Assembly: GCF_001184025.1 (NCBI RefSeq)
Contig: NZ_BBYG01000008.1
Coordinates: 682,001-746,000, forward strand
Length of the DNA: 64,000 nt
Reading direction: 5' to 3'
Source: Streptomyces maremycinicus
Lineage (GTDB): Bacteria > Actinomycetota > Actinomycetes > Streptomycetales > Streptomycetaceae
Part shown: piece by piece, positions 57,747-64,000 of the stretch
Numbering within the stretch: the first letter of the stretch is position 1
How the letters are laid out: each line of letters begins with the position of its first letter
Translations under genes and position numbers: made by a program
Notes under the pieces: model-generated
Databases searched by the model: none
What the model was told of the DNA's origin: nothing
Seen by the model: only the letters and a program-made list of their open reading frames with translations

Positions 57747-58037
57747 GTGACGTCCTCGGAGATGACCGTCGGTGATCTCATCGACCTGCTGTCCGCCTGC
57801 GACCGGGATGCTCCGGTCCGCCAGGCCATGAACCCCTTCTTTCCGATGGCGCACCGCCTGGCGCAGGTCGTGCAGTCCGTGGACGAGACCGGCCGCACCG
57901 TCGTCTACCTCGCCGAGGGGCGGGACGAGGACGCACAGCTCGGCCATTTGCCGCCCGAGGTCGCCGTCGCCCTGACCTGGCAGGGCCCCGTCCAGCCGCC
58001 CCCGCGCCGCCCCCGCCGCAGTGCCGGCGGCAACTAG
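57747..58037 (+). CDS. Small protein of unknown function
   Basis: 96 residues from GTG at 57747 (AGGAGG upstream). EMTVGDLIDLLSACDRDAPV, RQAMNPFFPMAHRLAQVVQS, RTVVYLAEGRDEDAQLGHLP: the V-x-LI-x-LL and V-x-LAEG strands recall a small Streptomyces plasmid family. The C terminus is basic (PPPRRPRRSAGGN). Lies 27 bases before the next DUF317 gene. Confidence 0.7.
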   Translation: MTSSEMTVGDLIDLLSACDRDAPVRQAMNPFFPMAHRLAQVVQSVDETGRTVVYLAEGRDEDAQLGHLPPEVAVALTWQGPVQPPPRRPRRSAGGN

Positions 58038-58064
58038 ACCCGCACCGAGCCCTTGGAGGCGCCC

Positions 58065-58871
58065 CTGTACCCCGACTTCCCGCTCGCCCCGTCCACTCCG
58101 CCCGGAGGCCAGCCCGCGTTCTGGGTCGGTCCTCGGCATCTGGCCGGTGACGATGGGCGCCTCTACGACACCGTCGCCGACACGCTCGCCGGCCTGGGCT
58201 GGACGAGCCTGACGATCGTCCGCGGACGGCACGAGCCCGACGAGGCGCCGGAGGACCGCCAGGTCCTGCGCAGTACCGTCCTGCACATCAGCCCCGACAC
58301 CCTCCGATGGGCCCAGTGGAGCCTGGCGGACGAGCCGTTCCACCTGGGAGATTTGCCGATCGCCTGGCAGATCTCCGCCCGCGCCGAGACGAGCACCCCG
58401 CTCGCTCAATGGTCGGCCTACTTCACCCCCGATGTCCCCGGCGAGGCCGTGGCCGACTTCCTCGTTGCGCTCGACGCCCGAGACCAGCCCGCCGTGCCGC
58501 TCGCTGGCCCCGAGCTGGTCCTCGACGCCGTCGCCGCACACGGTTGGCTCCGCGACATCGACCAGCCCCACGTGGCAGCGACGGACCCGACGTTCACCTC
58601 GCACATCAGCCTCGGCGAGGTACCGCCCCTCATCCAGGACGTCGACCCGCGCGCCCTGACGACCGAGGCCGACGAGGCGGGACCGGTCGGATGGCAGGCA
58701 TGGGCCGAGCCTGCGCTCGGCGCACCCTGCCTATGGGCGGCCTCCTTCGGTTCCAGCGTCCCGCATGACCTCGTGGCAGCCTTCGCCGCCTCCCTCAGCT
58801 CGACCGCACCGGTCCTGCGCCGGGTGCTGCCCGAGGCCACCCGGGAGCGACTGCTGCGGGCGCCGGCCTAG
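58065..58871 (+). CDS. DUF317-type protein
   Basis: 268 residues from CTG at 58065, five bases after GGAGG; TTG at 58053 lies before that ribosome site and is less likely. FWVGPRHLAGDDGRLYDTVA, LAQWSAYFTPDVPGEAVADF, LWAASFGSSVPHDLVAAFAA are the DUF317 elements. It ends ERLLRAPA without the usual Pro/Arg tail. Last gene before a hairpin. Confidence 0.8.
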   Translation: MYPDFPLAPSTPPGGQPAFWVGPRHLAGDDGRLYDTVADTLAGLGWTSLTIVRGRHEPDEAPEDRQVLRSTVLHISPDTLRWAQWSLADEPFHLGDLPIAWQISARAETSTPLAQWSAYFTPDVPGEAVADFLVALDARDQPAVPLAGPELVLDAVAAHGWLRDIDQPHVAATDPTFTSHISLGEVPPLIQDVDPRALTTEADEAGPVGWQAWAEPALGAPCLWAASFGSSVPHDLVAAFAASLSSTAPVLRRVLPEATRERLLRAPA

Positions 58872-58896
58872 CGACGGCGCCCTTCAGCCAGACGGA

Positions 58897-58932
58897 AGAA
58901 GCCCGGTCCTCCCGAATGAGGGCTGGGCTTCT
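58897..58932 (+). terminator. Hairpin terminator
   Basis: Arms AGAAGCCC and GGGCTTCT with an inner imperfect stem (CCTCCC/AGGG), starting 25 bases after the DUF317 stop. Probably ends the transcript from 57.3 kb. Confidence 0.65.
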
Positions 58933-59114
58933 GGCATTTCCCTCCGGGGCTCGGGCGAGCCATCGAGTCGGAGGAGGGCGACCCGGGCGACGAGTACAAG
59001 GTGTTGGGCCCATCGATGATCGCCTCCGGTCCCAAGGCGGGGAGGTGGGGTGAAGTGAGGTCTGCTCGGTGTAGCGGTGGGGATTTCTCACGTGGTAGCG
59101 CCAGCGTCTCAAGC

Positions 59115-59218
59115 GGGGCAAAGTGGCCACGCTTTGGCGTAGCGGTGCCGCTCAACATGTGGTAAGCGGTGGCCCGTTGAAGTGGGGCAAGGCGGCCACG
59201 TTTTGGCGTAGTGGTGCC
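59115..59218. repeat. Two direct repeats of about 35 bases in a 373-base gap
   Basis: GGGGCAAAG-TGGCCACG... at 59115-59149 and GGGGCAAGG-CGGCCACG... at 59184-59218 share 30 of 35 bases, both continuing TTTGGCGTAG and GGTGCC. A partial third copy (GTAGCGGTG) lies near 59071. The gap 58872-59244 has no other gene I can support. Iteron-like, possibly protein-binding or part of an origin; or simply the remains of duplicated promoter DNA. Confidence 0.6.
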
Positions 59219-59244
59219 ACATTCCTGTGCGGCTGAATAGCGAT

Positions 59245-59406
59245 ATGCCTCGAACCGAAGAGAAGCAGCAGCCAGCCCTTGAACTCCGTTGCGGTGGAGT
59301 GCACGTCATCGTTCAACGCATCTCGCCCTGGCTGGTGGCAGCCGTCGTCACGGCCTTCGTCACGACGATGGGGGGTGGACTCGCAGCATGGTTCACGTCC
59401 CGTTAA
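59245..59406 (+). CDS. Small single-helix membrane protein
   Basis: 53 residues from ATG at 59245: EEKQQPALELRCGGVHVIVQ, RISPWLVAAVVTAFVTTMGG, then GLAAWFTSR. The LELR-x-G-x-V-x(2)-QRI-x-WLV pattern recalls short Streptomyces membrane proteins that are often left unannotated. One membrane segment with a short basic end. Just downstream of the direct repeats. Confidence 0.6.
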   Translation: MPRTEEKQQPALELRCGGVHVIVQRISPWLVAAVVTAFVTTMGGGLAAWFTSR

Positions 59407-59448
59407 GAACCTTCCGCACCGTGCAGCGGGGCGAGCCGCACAGCACTG

Positions 59449-59477
59449 CTGCCCTCGACCATCTTGGTCGGGGGCAG
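59449..59477. terminator. Hairpin between convergent genes
   Basis: Arms CTGCCCTCGACC and GGTCGGGGGCAG with a five-base loop and one mismatch, between the small plus-strand gene and the minus-strand lipoprotein. Probably a bidirectional terminator. Confidence 0.6.
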
Positions 59478-59492
59478 AGTGTGTCGGGTCGG

Positions 59493-60188
59493 TCAGCTGG
59501 CTGCCGTGGCCTTGGTGAGGGCCTTGTCGAGGTGGTGGTCGACGAGGGCCGGGGAGCCGGAGACGATCAGCAGCAGGCTGCCGTCGCGGATCGCGGTCTG
59601 CTTGACCACGGTGCTCCGTCCTCCGGTGGAGAACGTCAGGAGCTGGCTCCACTGCTCGTCACCGAGGCCGTGGGGTGTCGGCAGCTTCTGCGAGGCCATG
59701 TCGATCGGGGTGCCGCCCGCGACGACCTGATAGGTCGGGCAGCCGGTCATGGCGTCGAAGATCCGGCCGATGCCGTCGGACAGTTTATCCGCGCTGTCGC
59801 TGTACAGCTCCTCCGAGATCTCCGAGGAGCTGCCGCCGTAGGTGAAGGTCGCCTTGGCCTTGTGCGTGAAGGTGAGTGTGCCGCCGGTCGCCGCGTCGCC
59901 GCCCAGCTCGCTCAGGGCCTGGCAGCCGATGACGGTGACGTCGTCGTGCTGGGTGGGGCGCTCTGGCTTGCGCAGGTAGCCGCTGCCGAGGTCGCTCTGG
60001 TCGAGCAGGCGCGTCTCCAGCGCGGCCGACGTGAGCGGAGCAGCCTGCTGGGCTGCGTCGGCCGGCTTCCCGCTACGGGCGGAGGCGGCGGTGCCGGGCT
60101 TGGTGTCGGTGGTGTCGGTGGAGCAGGCGGGCACGGCGAGGAAGGCGGCGGTGATGCCGAGGACGGTGGTGGCGACGCGAACGCGCAT
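59493..60188 (-). CDS. Lipoprotein
   Basis: 231 residues from ATG at 60188. Signal with lipobox V-P-A-C (Cys at 22), then a Thr/Ser/Ala linker. Body: LLDQSDLGSGYLRKPERPTQ, TVIGCQALSELGGDAATGGT, IGRIFDAMTGCPTYQVVAGG, GRSTVVKQTAIRDGSLLLIV. Resembles PknH-sensor/LpqN-like lipoproteins in outline (two cysteines, alternating strands), which is a tentative match. Likely on the outer face of the membrane. Confidence 0.8.
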   Translation of the reverse strand: MRVRVATTVLGITAAFLAVPACSTDTTDTKPGTAASARSGKPADAAQQAAPLTSAALETRLLDQSDLGSGYLRKPERPTQHDDVTVIGCQALSELGGDAATGGTLTFTHKAKATFTYGGSSSEISEELYSDSADKLSDGIGRIFDAMTGCPTYQVVAGGTPIDMASQKLPTPHGLGDEQWSQLLTFSTGGRSTVVKQTAIRDGSLLLIVSGSPALVDHHLDKALTKATAAS

Positions 60189-60267
60189 GACGGAACTGAC
60201 CCCTTGGTGCTAGGCGACGGGTGGTCAGTTCGGGCCCGCGGGCCCGGTGGGGTCGTAGGAGTGGTGG

Positions 60268-60711
60268 TCAGTGCCCGAGGTGGCGCAGGCAGTCCTCGAA
60301 CGTGGCGTGCGTCGCGTCCGCCGGCCCGGAGTTCCGGTTGTACCAGGCGGTGTCGAGGCGGGTCTCCTGCTGCTGGTGTCCGGCCCGGCAGCGCAGCCAG
60401 ATCTGGCCGCCGGTGGAGAGGATGAGCCAGTCCCGGTACGCGCCGCACGCGGCACAGGCGACCATCTCACCGTCGAGGACGAGCGGCTGCTTCCACGGCA
60501 TCATCTTGCCGTCGAGCTGGTCGTGGCTGGGCACCCGCAGCTCCGGCGGAAGGAAGTCGTCCACCACAGTGGTCGGCGCGGAGCGCTCCGCCTCGGCCGG
60601 CGGCACCCCGAACCCGGGCGGGACCTGGTTCTGCAGCCGCGCATGCAGCTCGGCGAACTGGCGTTGTGCCTCGCTGGGCTGCTTGGTCCGGCGGCGTATT
60701 CGGTGAAACAC
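60268..60711 (-). CDS. Zinc-ribbon-like protein
   Basis: 147 residues from GTG at 60711 with AAGGAGG upstream. The N-terminal helix is basic (FHRIRRRTKQPSEAQRQFAE). MVACAACGAYRDWLILSTGG, QIWLRCRAGHQQ supplies C-x2-C and C-x3-H, a likely zinc ribbon. Ends FEDCLRHLGH. Probably nucleic-acid or protein binding. Lies upstream of the lipoprotein on the same strand. Confidence 0.7.
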   Translation of the reverse strand: MFHRIRRRTKQPSEAQRQFAELHARLQNQVPPGFGVPPAEAERSAPTTVVDDFLPPELRVPSHDQLDGKMMPWKQPLVLDGEMVACAACGAYRDWLILSTGGQIWLRCRAGHQQQETRLDTAWYNRNSGPADATHATFEDCLRHLGH

Positions 60712-61139
60712 CCTGGAGTCCTCCTTCGCCTCGTCCTGCTCGCTTCATGATCGTGCCCTACGCCCCCGGCCGTTTCAATTCACAAAGTCCACAGTCGCCT
60801 TCGCGCAGGTCACAAGGGATCTCCTCGCTCGGGGCAGGGGATGACGAGTTGGCCACGGAGCGTGTCTCCGAACGGCGGGGCGACGTTCCCAGGGTGTGCC
60901 CGAACGCACCTCGTGCTCTCCGGCCGTCCACCTTCGCGGCGCCTGCTGGCTCGACTCGGGACACCTGCGCCACTCCCTTCCCTCCTGTGTGCGCACCCGT
61001 GCTCGCGCTCCGCAGCGTGGGCCCGCACGCCGCCGGGGGCCGTCGTGGCGTACGGCCATGCCGTGGGCCGCGAGCGCGGTGGTGGCGGTGTCCTTGCTCT
61101 CGGTGGTGCGCTGAGACTGCACTCAGGCACTCGGCATAC
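60712..61139. other. Intergenic region beside the relaxase gene, 428 bases
   Basis: No gene I can support; the open frames are low-complexity and mutually overlapping. A small hairpin (CGGAG, five bases, CTCCG; 60856-60870) is present. Promoter elements for the zinc-ribbon gene probably lie near 60720-60790, where AT content rises. It is one candidate for oriT by position, but no nic motif was recognised. Confidence 0.4.
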
Positions 61140-62882
61140 TCACCGGGTCTTGCCCGATGTCTCCTCCCCACTGCGGCGCCGGCGGGGCGAGTTGGGGCGG
61201 GTCGCCGTTCTGGGCGTCGAGGACCCACGGCGCCCTGTGGTGCCGTTCTCGGACTGGATCGAGGAGTCGGCGGGCAGATCGGCCGTCCGCCGCAGCCGCC
61301 ATACCAGCACGTCGCTCACCGAGTCCGCGGTGTCGAGTTCGCGGCGCCCTGCGGCGTCGGACAGGATGGCGGCCGGGTCGTGGCCGGCGGCTTCGGCGTC
61401 CGCGATGGTCGCGGCCAGGGCGTACCAGCCGGGCTCGGCGAGGATCTGCTCGGCGAGTTGGGGCAGCGTTTCGCGCAGCAGCACGGTCTGCCGCTGGAGC
61501 ACCGGCCGGCTCAGACGTCGGCCTCGCTGGTAGAGCACCCCGAGCGGCTGGGCGGCGGCGGCCTGGTAGGCGGTGCGCAGGTGCTCGGCGGCCTGGGCGG
61601 CGGCTTCGGCCTGCTGGGCGTGGCCCTTTCTCGCGTGCCAGTGGGCGGCGGCGGTGATGAGGAAGAACAGCATGTCGATCGCCATCGCGGTGGTGGCACC
61701 GTCCTCACCGCGGCCGAGGGCGGGCCCTCCGTGGACGAGGTCGCGGGCGGCCTGCCGCAGCGCGCGGTCGTGCCCGCGTACGGCGCGTACGTGGGAGCGT
61801 GAGGCCCGCTCGAACGCTGTTGCGGCGTCTCGCAGTTCGCGGCGGGTGTGTGCGGCGGAGGTCTTCGCGAGCGCGTCCAGGACCTCGCCGGCGGCGGCGA
61901 TGTGGGCGGCGGCGACCGCGTCGTCGCCGTGCTCGACGATGAGCACGGCGTGCCACGCGGCCGATGCCGTCCTGCGGCGGGCGGAGGCCGGGGTGCCGGG
62001 CCCCGTACGGACCGTGTCCTCCTGCCGTGGAGTCGGATCGGTCCCGGTGTCGCCGGACCAGCGCTCCCGGATGCGGGGCAGCGACAGGTCGGGGGCGAGG
62101 CGCGCGCCGGGGTAGAACACCGGCTCGCCGTCCTTGTTGAGGTCGTCGGGGAGGGCGACCTTGTATCCGAGGAGGTCTCCGGAGGGCGCGGCGCGCTTAC
62201 GGATCAGGAGGCCGGCGGCGGCGAGCCGGTCGAAGAACTCCTCGTCACTCCTCGTACCGGACACCGCGCGCCGTACCGATTCGCGCAGCTCCTCGCGGGC
62301 GGTGCGCTCGCGACCCTGGCGTTCGGCCTTGTGCCGTTCGGCACTGGTGGGCCGCTGTGCGGCGGTGCCGTCGCCGGGGGCGACCTGCCGGAGCCCGAGT
62401 TCCTTCTCGATGAGACGGGCTTCGGCCTGCGCCCGTTTACCGGATCGGTGGTGGTCGGGGCGTCGGCCGTCTTCGCGCACGAGGGTGGCAACGATGTGGA
62501 TGTGGTCGTCAGCGTGCCGCACGGCGGCCCAGCGGCAGCCCGCGCCGTCGCGCGGGTCGATCCCTGTGGCGGCGACGATGCGACGCGCGATGTCCGCCCA
62601 CTGGTCGTCGGTCAGGATCGGGTCGTTGGGCGCAGCACGCACCGAGCAGTGCCACACGTGCTTGTCGGGGCGTTGATCCGCGGCAAGGAGATGGAGGGGC
62701 TGGTCGAGCAGCTGCCCGAGATCCTTTTTGGTAGCTGTCGCATCGCGTCCGGGGTCAGGCGACATGCCGTCGAAGGAGGCGACGAGATGTGGATCGACGT
62801 GTTCCTCGTGGGTTCCCTTGCCGTAGAGGTAGTACAGCAGGCCCAGGGTGTGGCTGCCCTGCTTGTGGACCTGTGGAATCAA
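61140..62882 (-). CDS. Relaxase (mobilisation nuclease)
   Basis: 580 residues from TTG at 62882, overlapping the MobC-like stop. Residues 1-165 form the relaxase domain: MIPQVHKQGSHTLGLLYYLY, QRPDKHVWHCSVRAAPNDPI and HADDHIHIVATL (His at 123, 127, 129). The nucleophile is probably a tyrosine in LLYYLYG (17-20). The rest is helical, with no helicase motifs. It nicks oriT and is carried with the strand to the recipient. The C terminus (PRRRRSGEETSGKTR) is basic, as expected for a VirD4 substrate. Confidence 0.92.
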   Translation of the reverse strand: MIPQVHKQGSHTLGLLYYLYGKGTHEEHVDPHLVASFDGMSPDPGRDATATKKDLGQLLDQPLHLLAADQRPDKHVWHCSVRAAPNDPILTDDQWADIARRIVAATGIDPRDGAGCRWAAVRHADDHIHIVATLVREDGRRPDHHRSGKRAQAEARLIEKELGLRQVAPGDGTAAQRPTSAERHKAERQGRERTAREELRESVRRAVSGTRSDEEFFDRLAAAGLLIRKRAAPSGDLLGYKVALPDDLNKDGEPVFYPGARLAPDLSLPRIRERWSGDTGTDPTPRQEDTVRTGPGTPASARRRTASAAWHAVLIVEHGDDAVAAAHIAAAGEVLDALAKTSAAHTRRELRDAATAFERASRSHVRAVRGHDRALRQAARDLVHGGPALGRGEDGATTAMAIDMLFFLITAAAHWHARKGHAQQAEAAAQAAEHLRTAYQAAAAQPLGVLYQRGRRLSRPVLQRQTVLLRETLPQLAEQILAEPGWYALAATIADAEAAGHDPAAILSDAAGRRELDTADSVSDVLVWRLRRTADLPADSSIQSENGTTGRRGSSTPRTATRPNSPRRRRSGEETSGKTR

Positions 62883-63496
62883 GGTGCCTCGTCTGCCTGC
62901 CGGTTGGCTACCTTGTCGGCAGCCATCCTCACCGCGTCGGCCGCTCGGTGGACGTCGGCCAACACCTGGGTCAGCTGGGGAACGTCACCGCCGGAGTTGA
63001 GGATCTTGGCTGCTTGATTGAGGTTGCTGCCGGCCCAGCCGAGCTGCCGCCTCATCGCGAACAGTTCGGTGAGCACGTCGCGTTCGGTGGCGATGGCGAC
63101 GGCGGTACGGGACTGGTCACGGGCCATGGCTAGCCCGGCGTAGGCGAGGAACCCCGCCACGCTCATACCGGCGGCGTCTGCTCCGGCCTGGATGAGAGCG
63201 AGTTCGGACGGGTTGAGGCGGACGCTGTGCGCGCGACGCTGCTTCTTGTCACGAGGACGCGCTCGCCCCTTCGGCCGCCCCTTGTGGGCGGCTTTTGGCT
63301 GCGATCCGCCCTCGGTCGCAGCCTTCCCGACTGGCGCCCCCTGGTGCCAGTCGGGCCCCGCCACCCCAGGGGCGGGGACGGGTTCGGACACTGCCCCCTC
63401 GGGGGAGTGTCCGAACCTCCATCTTGCTCGCCCCGAGACTGAGTTGGAGTCGCGAGCAGGTTCCGGGGTGTTGCCGTTCCGGGTGGGGTTCGTCAT
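62879..63496 (-). CDS. MobC-like relaxosome protein
   Basis: 205 residues from ATG at 63496. The first 80 residues are basic and disordered (GRPKGRARPRDKKQRR). Then HSVRLNPSELALIQAGADAA, GMSVAGFLAYAGLAMARD is a ribbon-helix-helix, and LFAMRRQLGWAGSNLNQAAK, ILNSGG is the conserved MobC end. It binds near oriT and helps the relaxase. Overlaps both neighbours by four bases, so the three genes are translated together. Confidence 0.9.
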   Translation of the reverse strand: MTNPTRNGNTPEPARDSNSVSGRARWRFGHSPEGAVSEPVPAPGVAGPDWHQGAPVGKAATEGGSQPKAAHKGRPKGRARPRDKKQRRAHSVRLNPSELALIQAGADAAGMSVAGFLAYAGLAMARDQSRTAVAIATERDVLTELFAMRRQLGWAGSNLNQAAKILNSGGDVPQLTQVLADVHRAADAVRMAADKVANRQADEAP

Positions 63497-63729
63497 CGGA
63501 TTTCGGGCCTCATGGTTCGGGTGCGGTGCTGGATGGTCGCCGCCAGCGCGACGACGTCGGCCGGTCCCAGGAGGACGCGGACGGGTCCGTCGGGCCGGTC
63601 CTGGACGAGCCACTGGCCGGTCGGCGCGAGGACGGCGGCGTGCAGGAGCCGCCGGCGGACCAGGACGTCCGCCCAGGCGCGGGCCTCGGCGACGGTGGGC
63701 TCGGAAGAGCGAGAGGGACGCGAAATCAC
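63493..63729 (-). CDS. Small protein upstream of mobC-like gene
   Basis: 78 residues from GTG at 63729, seven bases after GGAG. EPTVAEARAWADVLVRRRLL, HAAVLAPTGQWLVQDRPDGP, VRVLLGPADVVALAATIQHR: a small alpha/beta protein. Ends TRTMRPEIR. Its stop and the next ATG overlap, tying it to the mobilisation operon. Function unknown. Confidence 0.7.
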   Translation of the reverse strand: MISRPSRSSEPTVAEARAWADVLVRRRLLHAAVLAPTGQWLVQDRPDGPVRVLLGPADVVALAATIQHRTRTMRPEIR

Positions 63730-63815
63730 TACGTGTCTCCTGGAGCGGGGCGGTGGCCCGGCACGGAGCCGGGCCACCCCTTGGGGATAGGGGCGTTGAG
63801 CTGGGGTTTTGTCGT

Positions 63816-64000
63816 TCAGCCGCACTCGGGGCAGCGCCCGACGTGGCTGTTGAGCGCCCGGGCCATCCGCTGCTTCGTCGAGGCAGCCTGCTTTGCGCTG
63901 GACTTCGCCGCCGACCTGCCCTCGTGCCGCTTGGAGTGGGCGAGCATGAAGCCGATCTCCCGCTCGTACTCCGCACGGACGGTGTCGAACTGGTGGCAGG
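63816..64000 (-). CDS. C-terminal part of a zinc-motif protein, 5' end outside window
   Basis: The last 61 codons before TGA at 63816 read CHQFDTVRAEYEREIGFMLA, HSKRHEGRSAAKSSAKQAAS, TKQRMARALNSHVGRCPECG. CH near the edge and CPEC at the end could bind zinc; the middle is a basic helix. Adjacent to the mobilisation operon on the same strand. Function unknown. Confidence 0.6.
   Translation of the reverse strand, partial: CHQFDTVRAEYEREIGFMLAHSKRHEGRSAAKSSAKQAASTKQRMARALNSHVGRCPECG

Noticed and set aside
59115..59218. CRISPR array
   Set aside because: Only two repeats, 35 bases long and not identical, with a single spacer and no cas genes.
60810..61130. Minus-strand ORFs in the gap beside the relaxase
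   Set aside because: Three frames are open at once with low-complexity text, as expected by chance at this GC content.
1..64000. Replication, partition, integrase or transposase genes
   Set aside because: None of the readable frames shows their motifs; element type (plasmid or ICE) therefore stays open.

Overview
The DNA is very GC-rich. It uses TTG, GTG and apparently CTG starts, encodes many DUF317-type proteins, a DUF6233 protein and a sortase substrate ending in LAHTG. Together these point to a Streptomyces (or close relative). The content is that of a large conjugative plasmid or integrative conjugative element, not a chromosomal core: a relaxase/MobC pair (61.1-63.5 kb), a full actinobacterial type IV secretion (T4SS)-like apparatus (26.9-35.4 kb, with the VirD4-type coupling ATPase at 5.0-6.8 kb), and dozens of small accessory proteins. 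No replication initiator, partition gene, integrase, rRNA, tRNA or CRISPR array was recognised. Taxon and element type are inferences from content.

Layout. Two long gene trains diverge from a control region at about 35.7 kb. Leftward (minus strand, 35.5 to 0.7 kb) run a NlpC/P60 wall hydrolase, a DUF6112-like pilin candidate, a VirB8-like protein, a TrbL/VirB6-like protein, an SCO6880-like protein and a VirB4-like ATPase. About 20 kb of tightly overlapping accessory genes follow, interrupted by a glycosyltransferase, two-domain paralogues, a lipoprotein, an MFS exporter and a relaxase-like protein without its catalytic histidines. Then come the coupling protein, more DUF317 genes, an alpha/beta hydrolase and a PP-loop ATPase cut by the window edge. 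Rightward (plus strand, 35.9 to 50.8 kb) run a DNA methylase, DUF4913, a RelE-like protein, winged-helix proteins, a secreted SH3 protein, small helical proteins, two HxlR-like regulators and an MFS/ATP-grasp/MFS/HAD cassette. Two more DUF317 genes and a sortase-anchored SpaA-like surface protein end at a strong terminator. From 50.9 to 59.4 kb lie less plasmid-typical genes: a DUF6233 protein, a PD-(D/E)XK-like protein, an 844-residue protein with an internal duplication and an HTH end, and more DUF317. The right end carries a lipoprotein, a zinc-ribbon protein and the mobilisation genes.

How it may work together. The relaxase and MobC process the DNA, the coupling protein recruits it, and the membrane complex plus wall hydrolase move it. 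About 36 of the accessory proteins in both arms end in a Pro/Ala-rich tail closing on two to four arginines. The machine components, membrane transporters and secreted proteins mostly do not. This resembles known C-terminal signals of VirD4-dependent T4SS cargo and is the main hypothesis here: the accessory genes may encode proteins that travel with the DNA. A 47-bp promoter element with a perfect palindrome occurs once in each arm in opposite orientation, suggesting one regulator controls both. Several genes carry one-base shifts at short homopolymers, which could be mutations or uncorrected sequencing errors.
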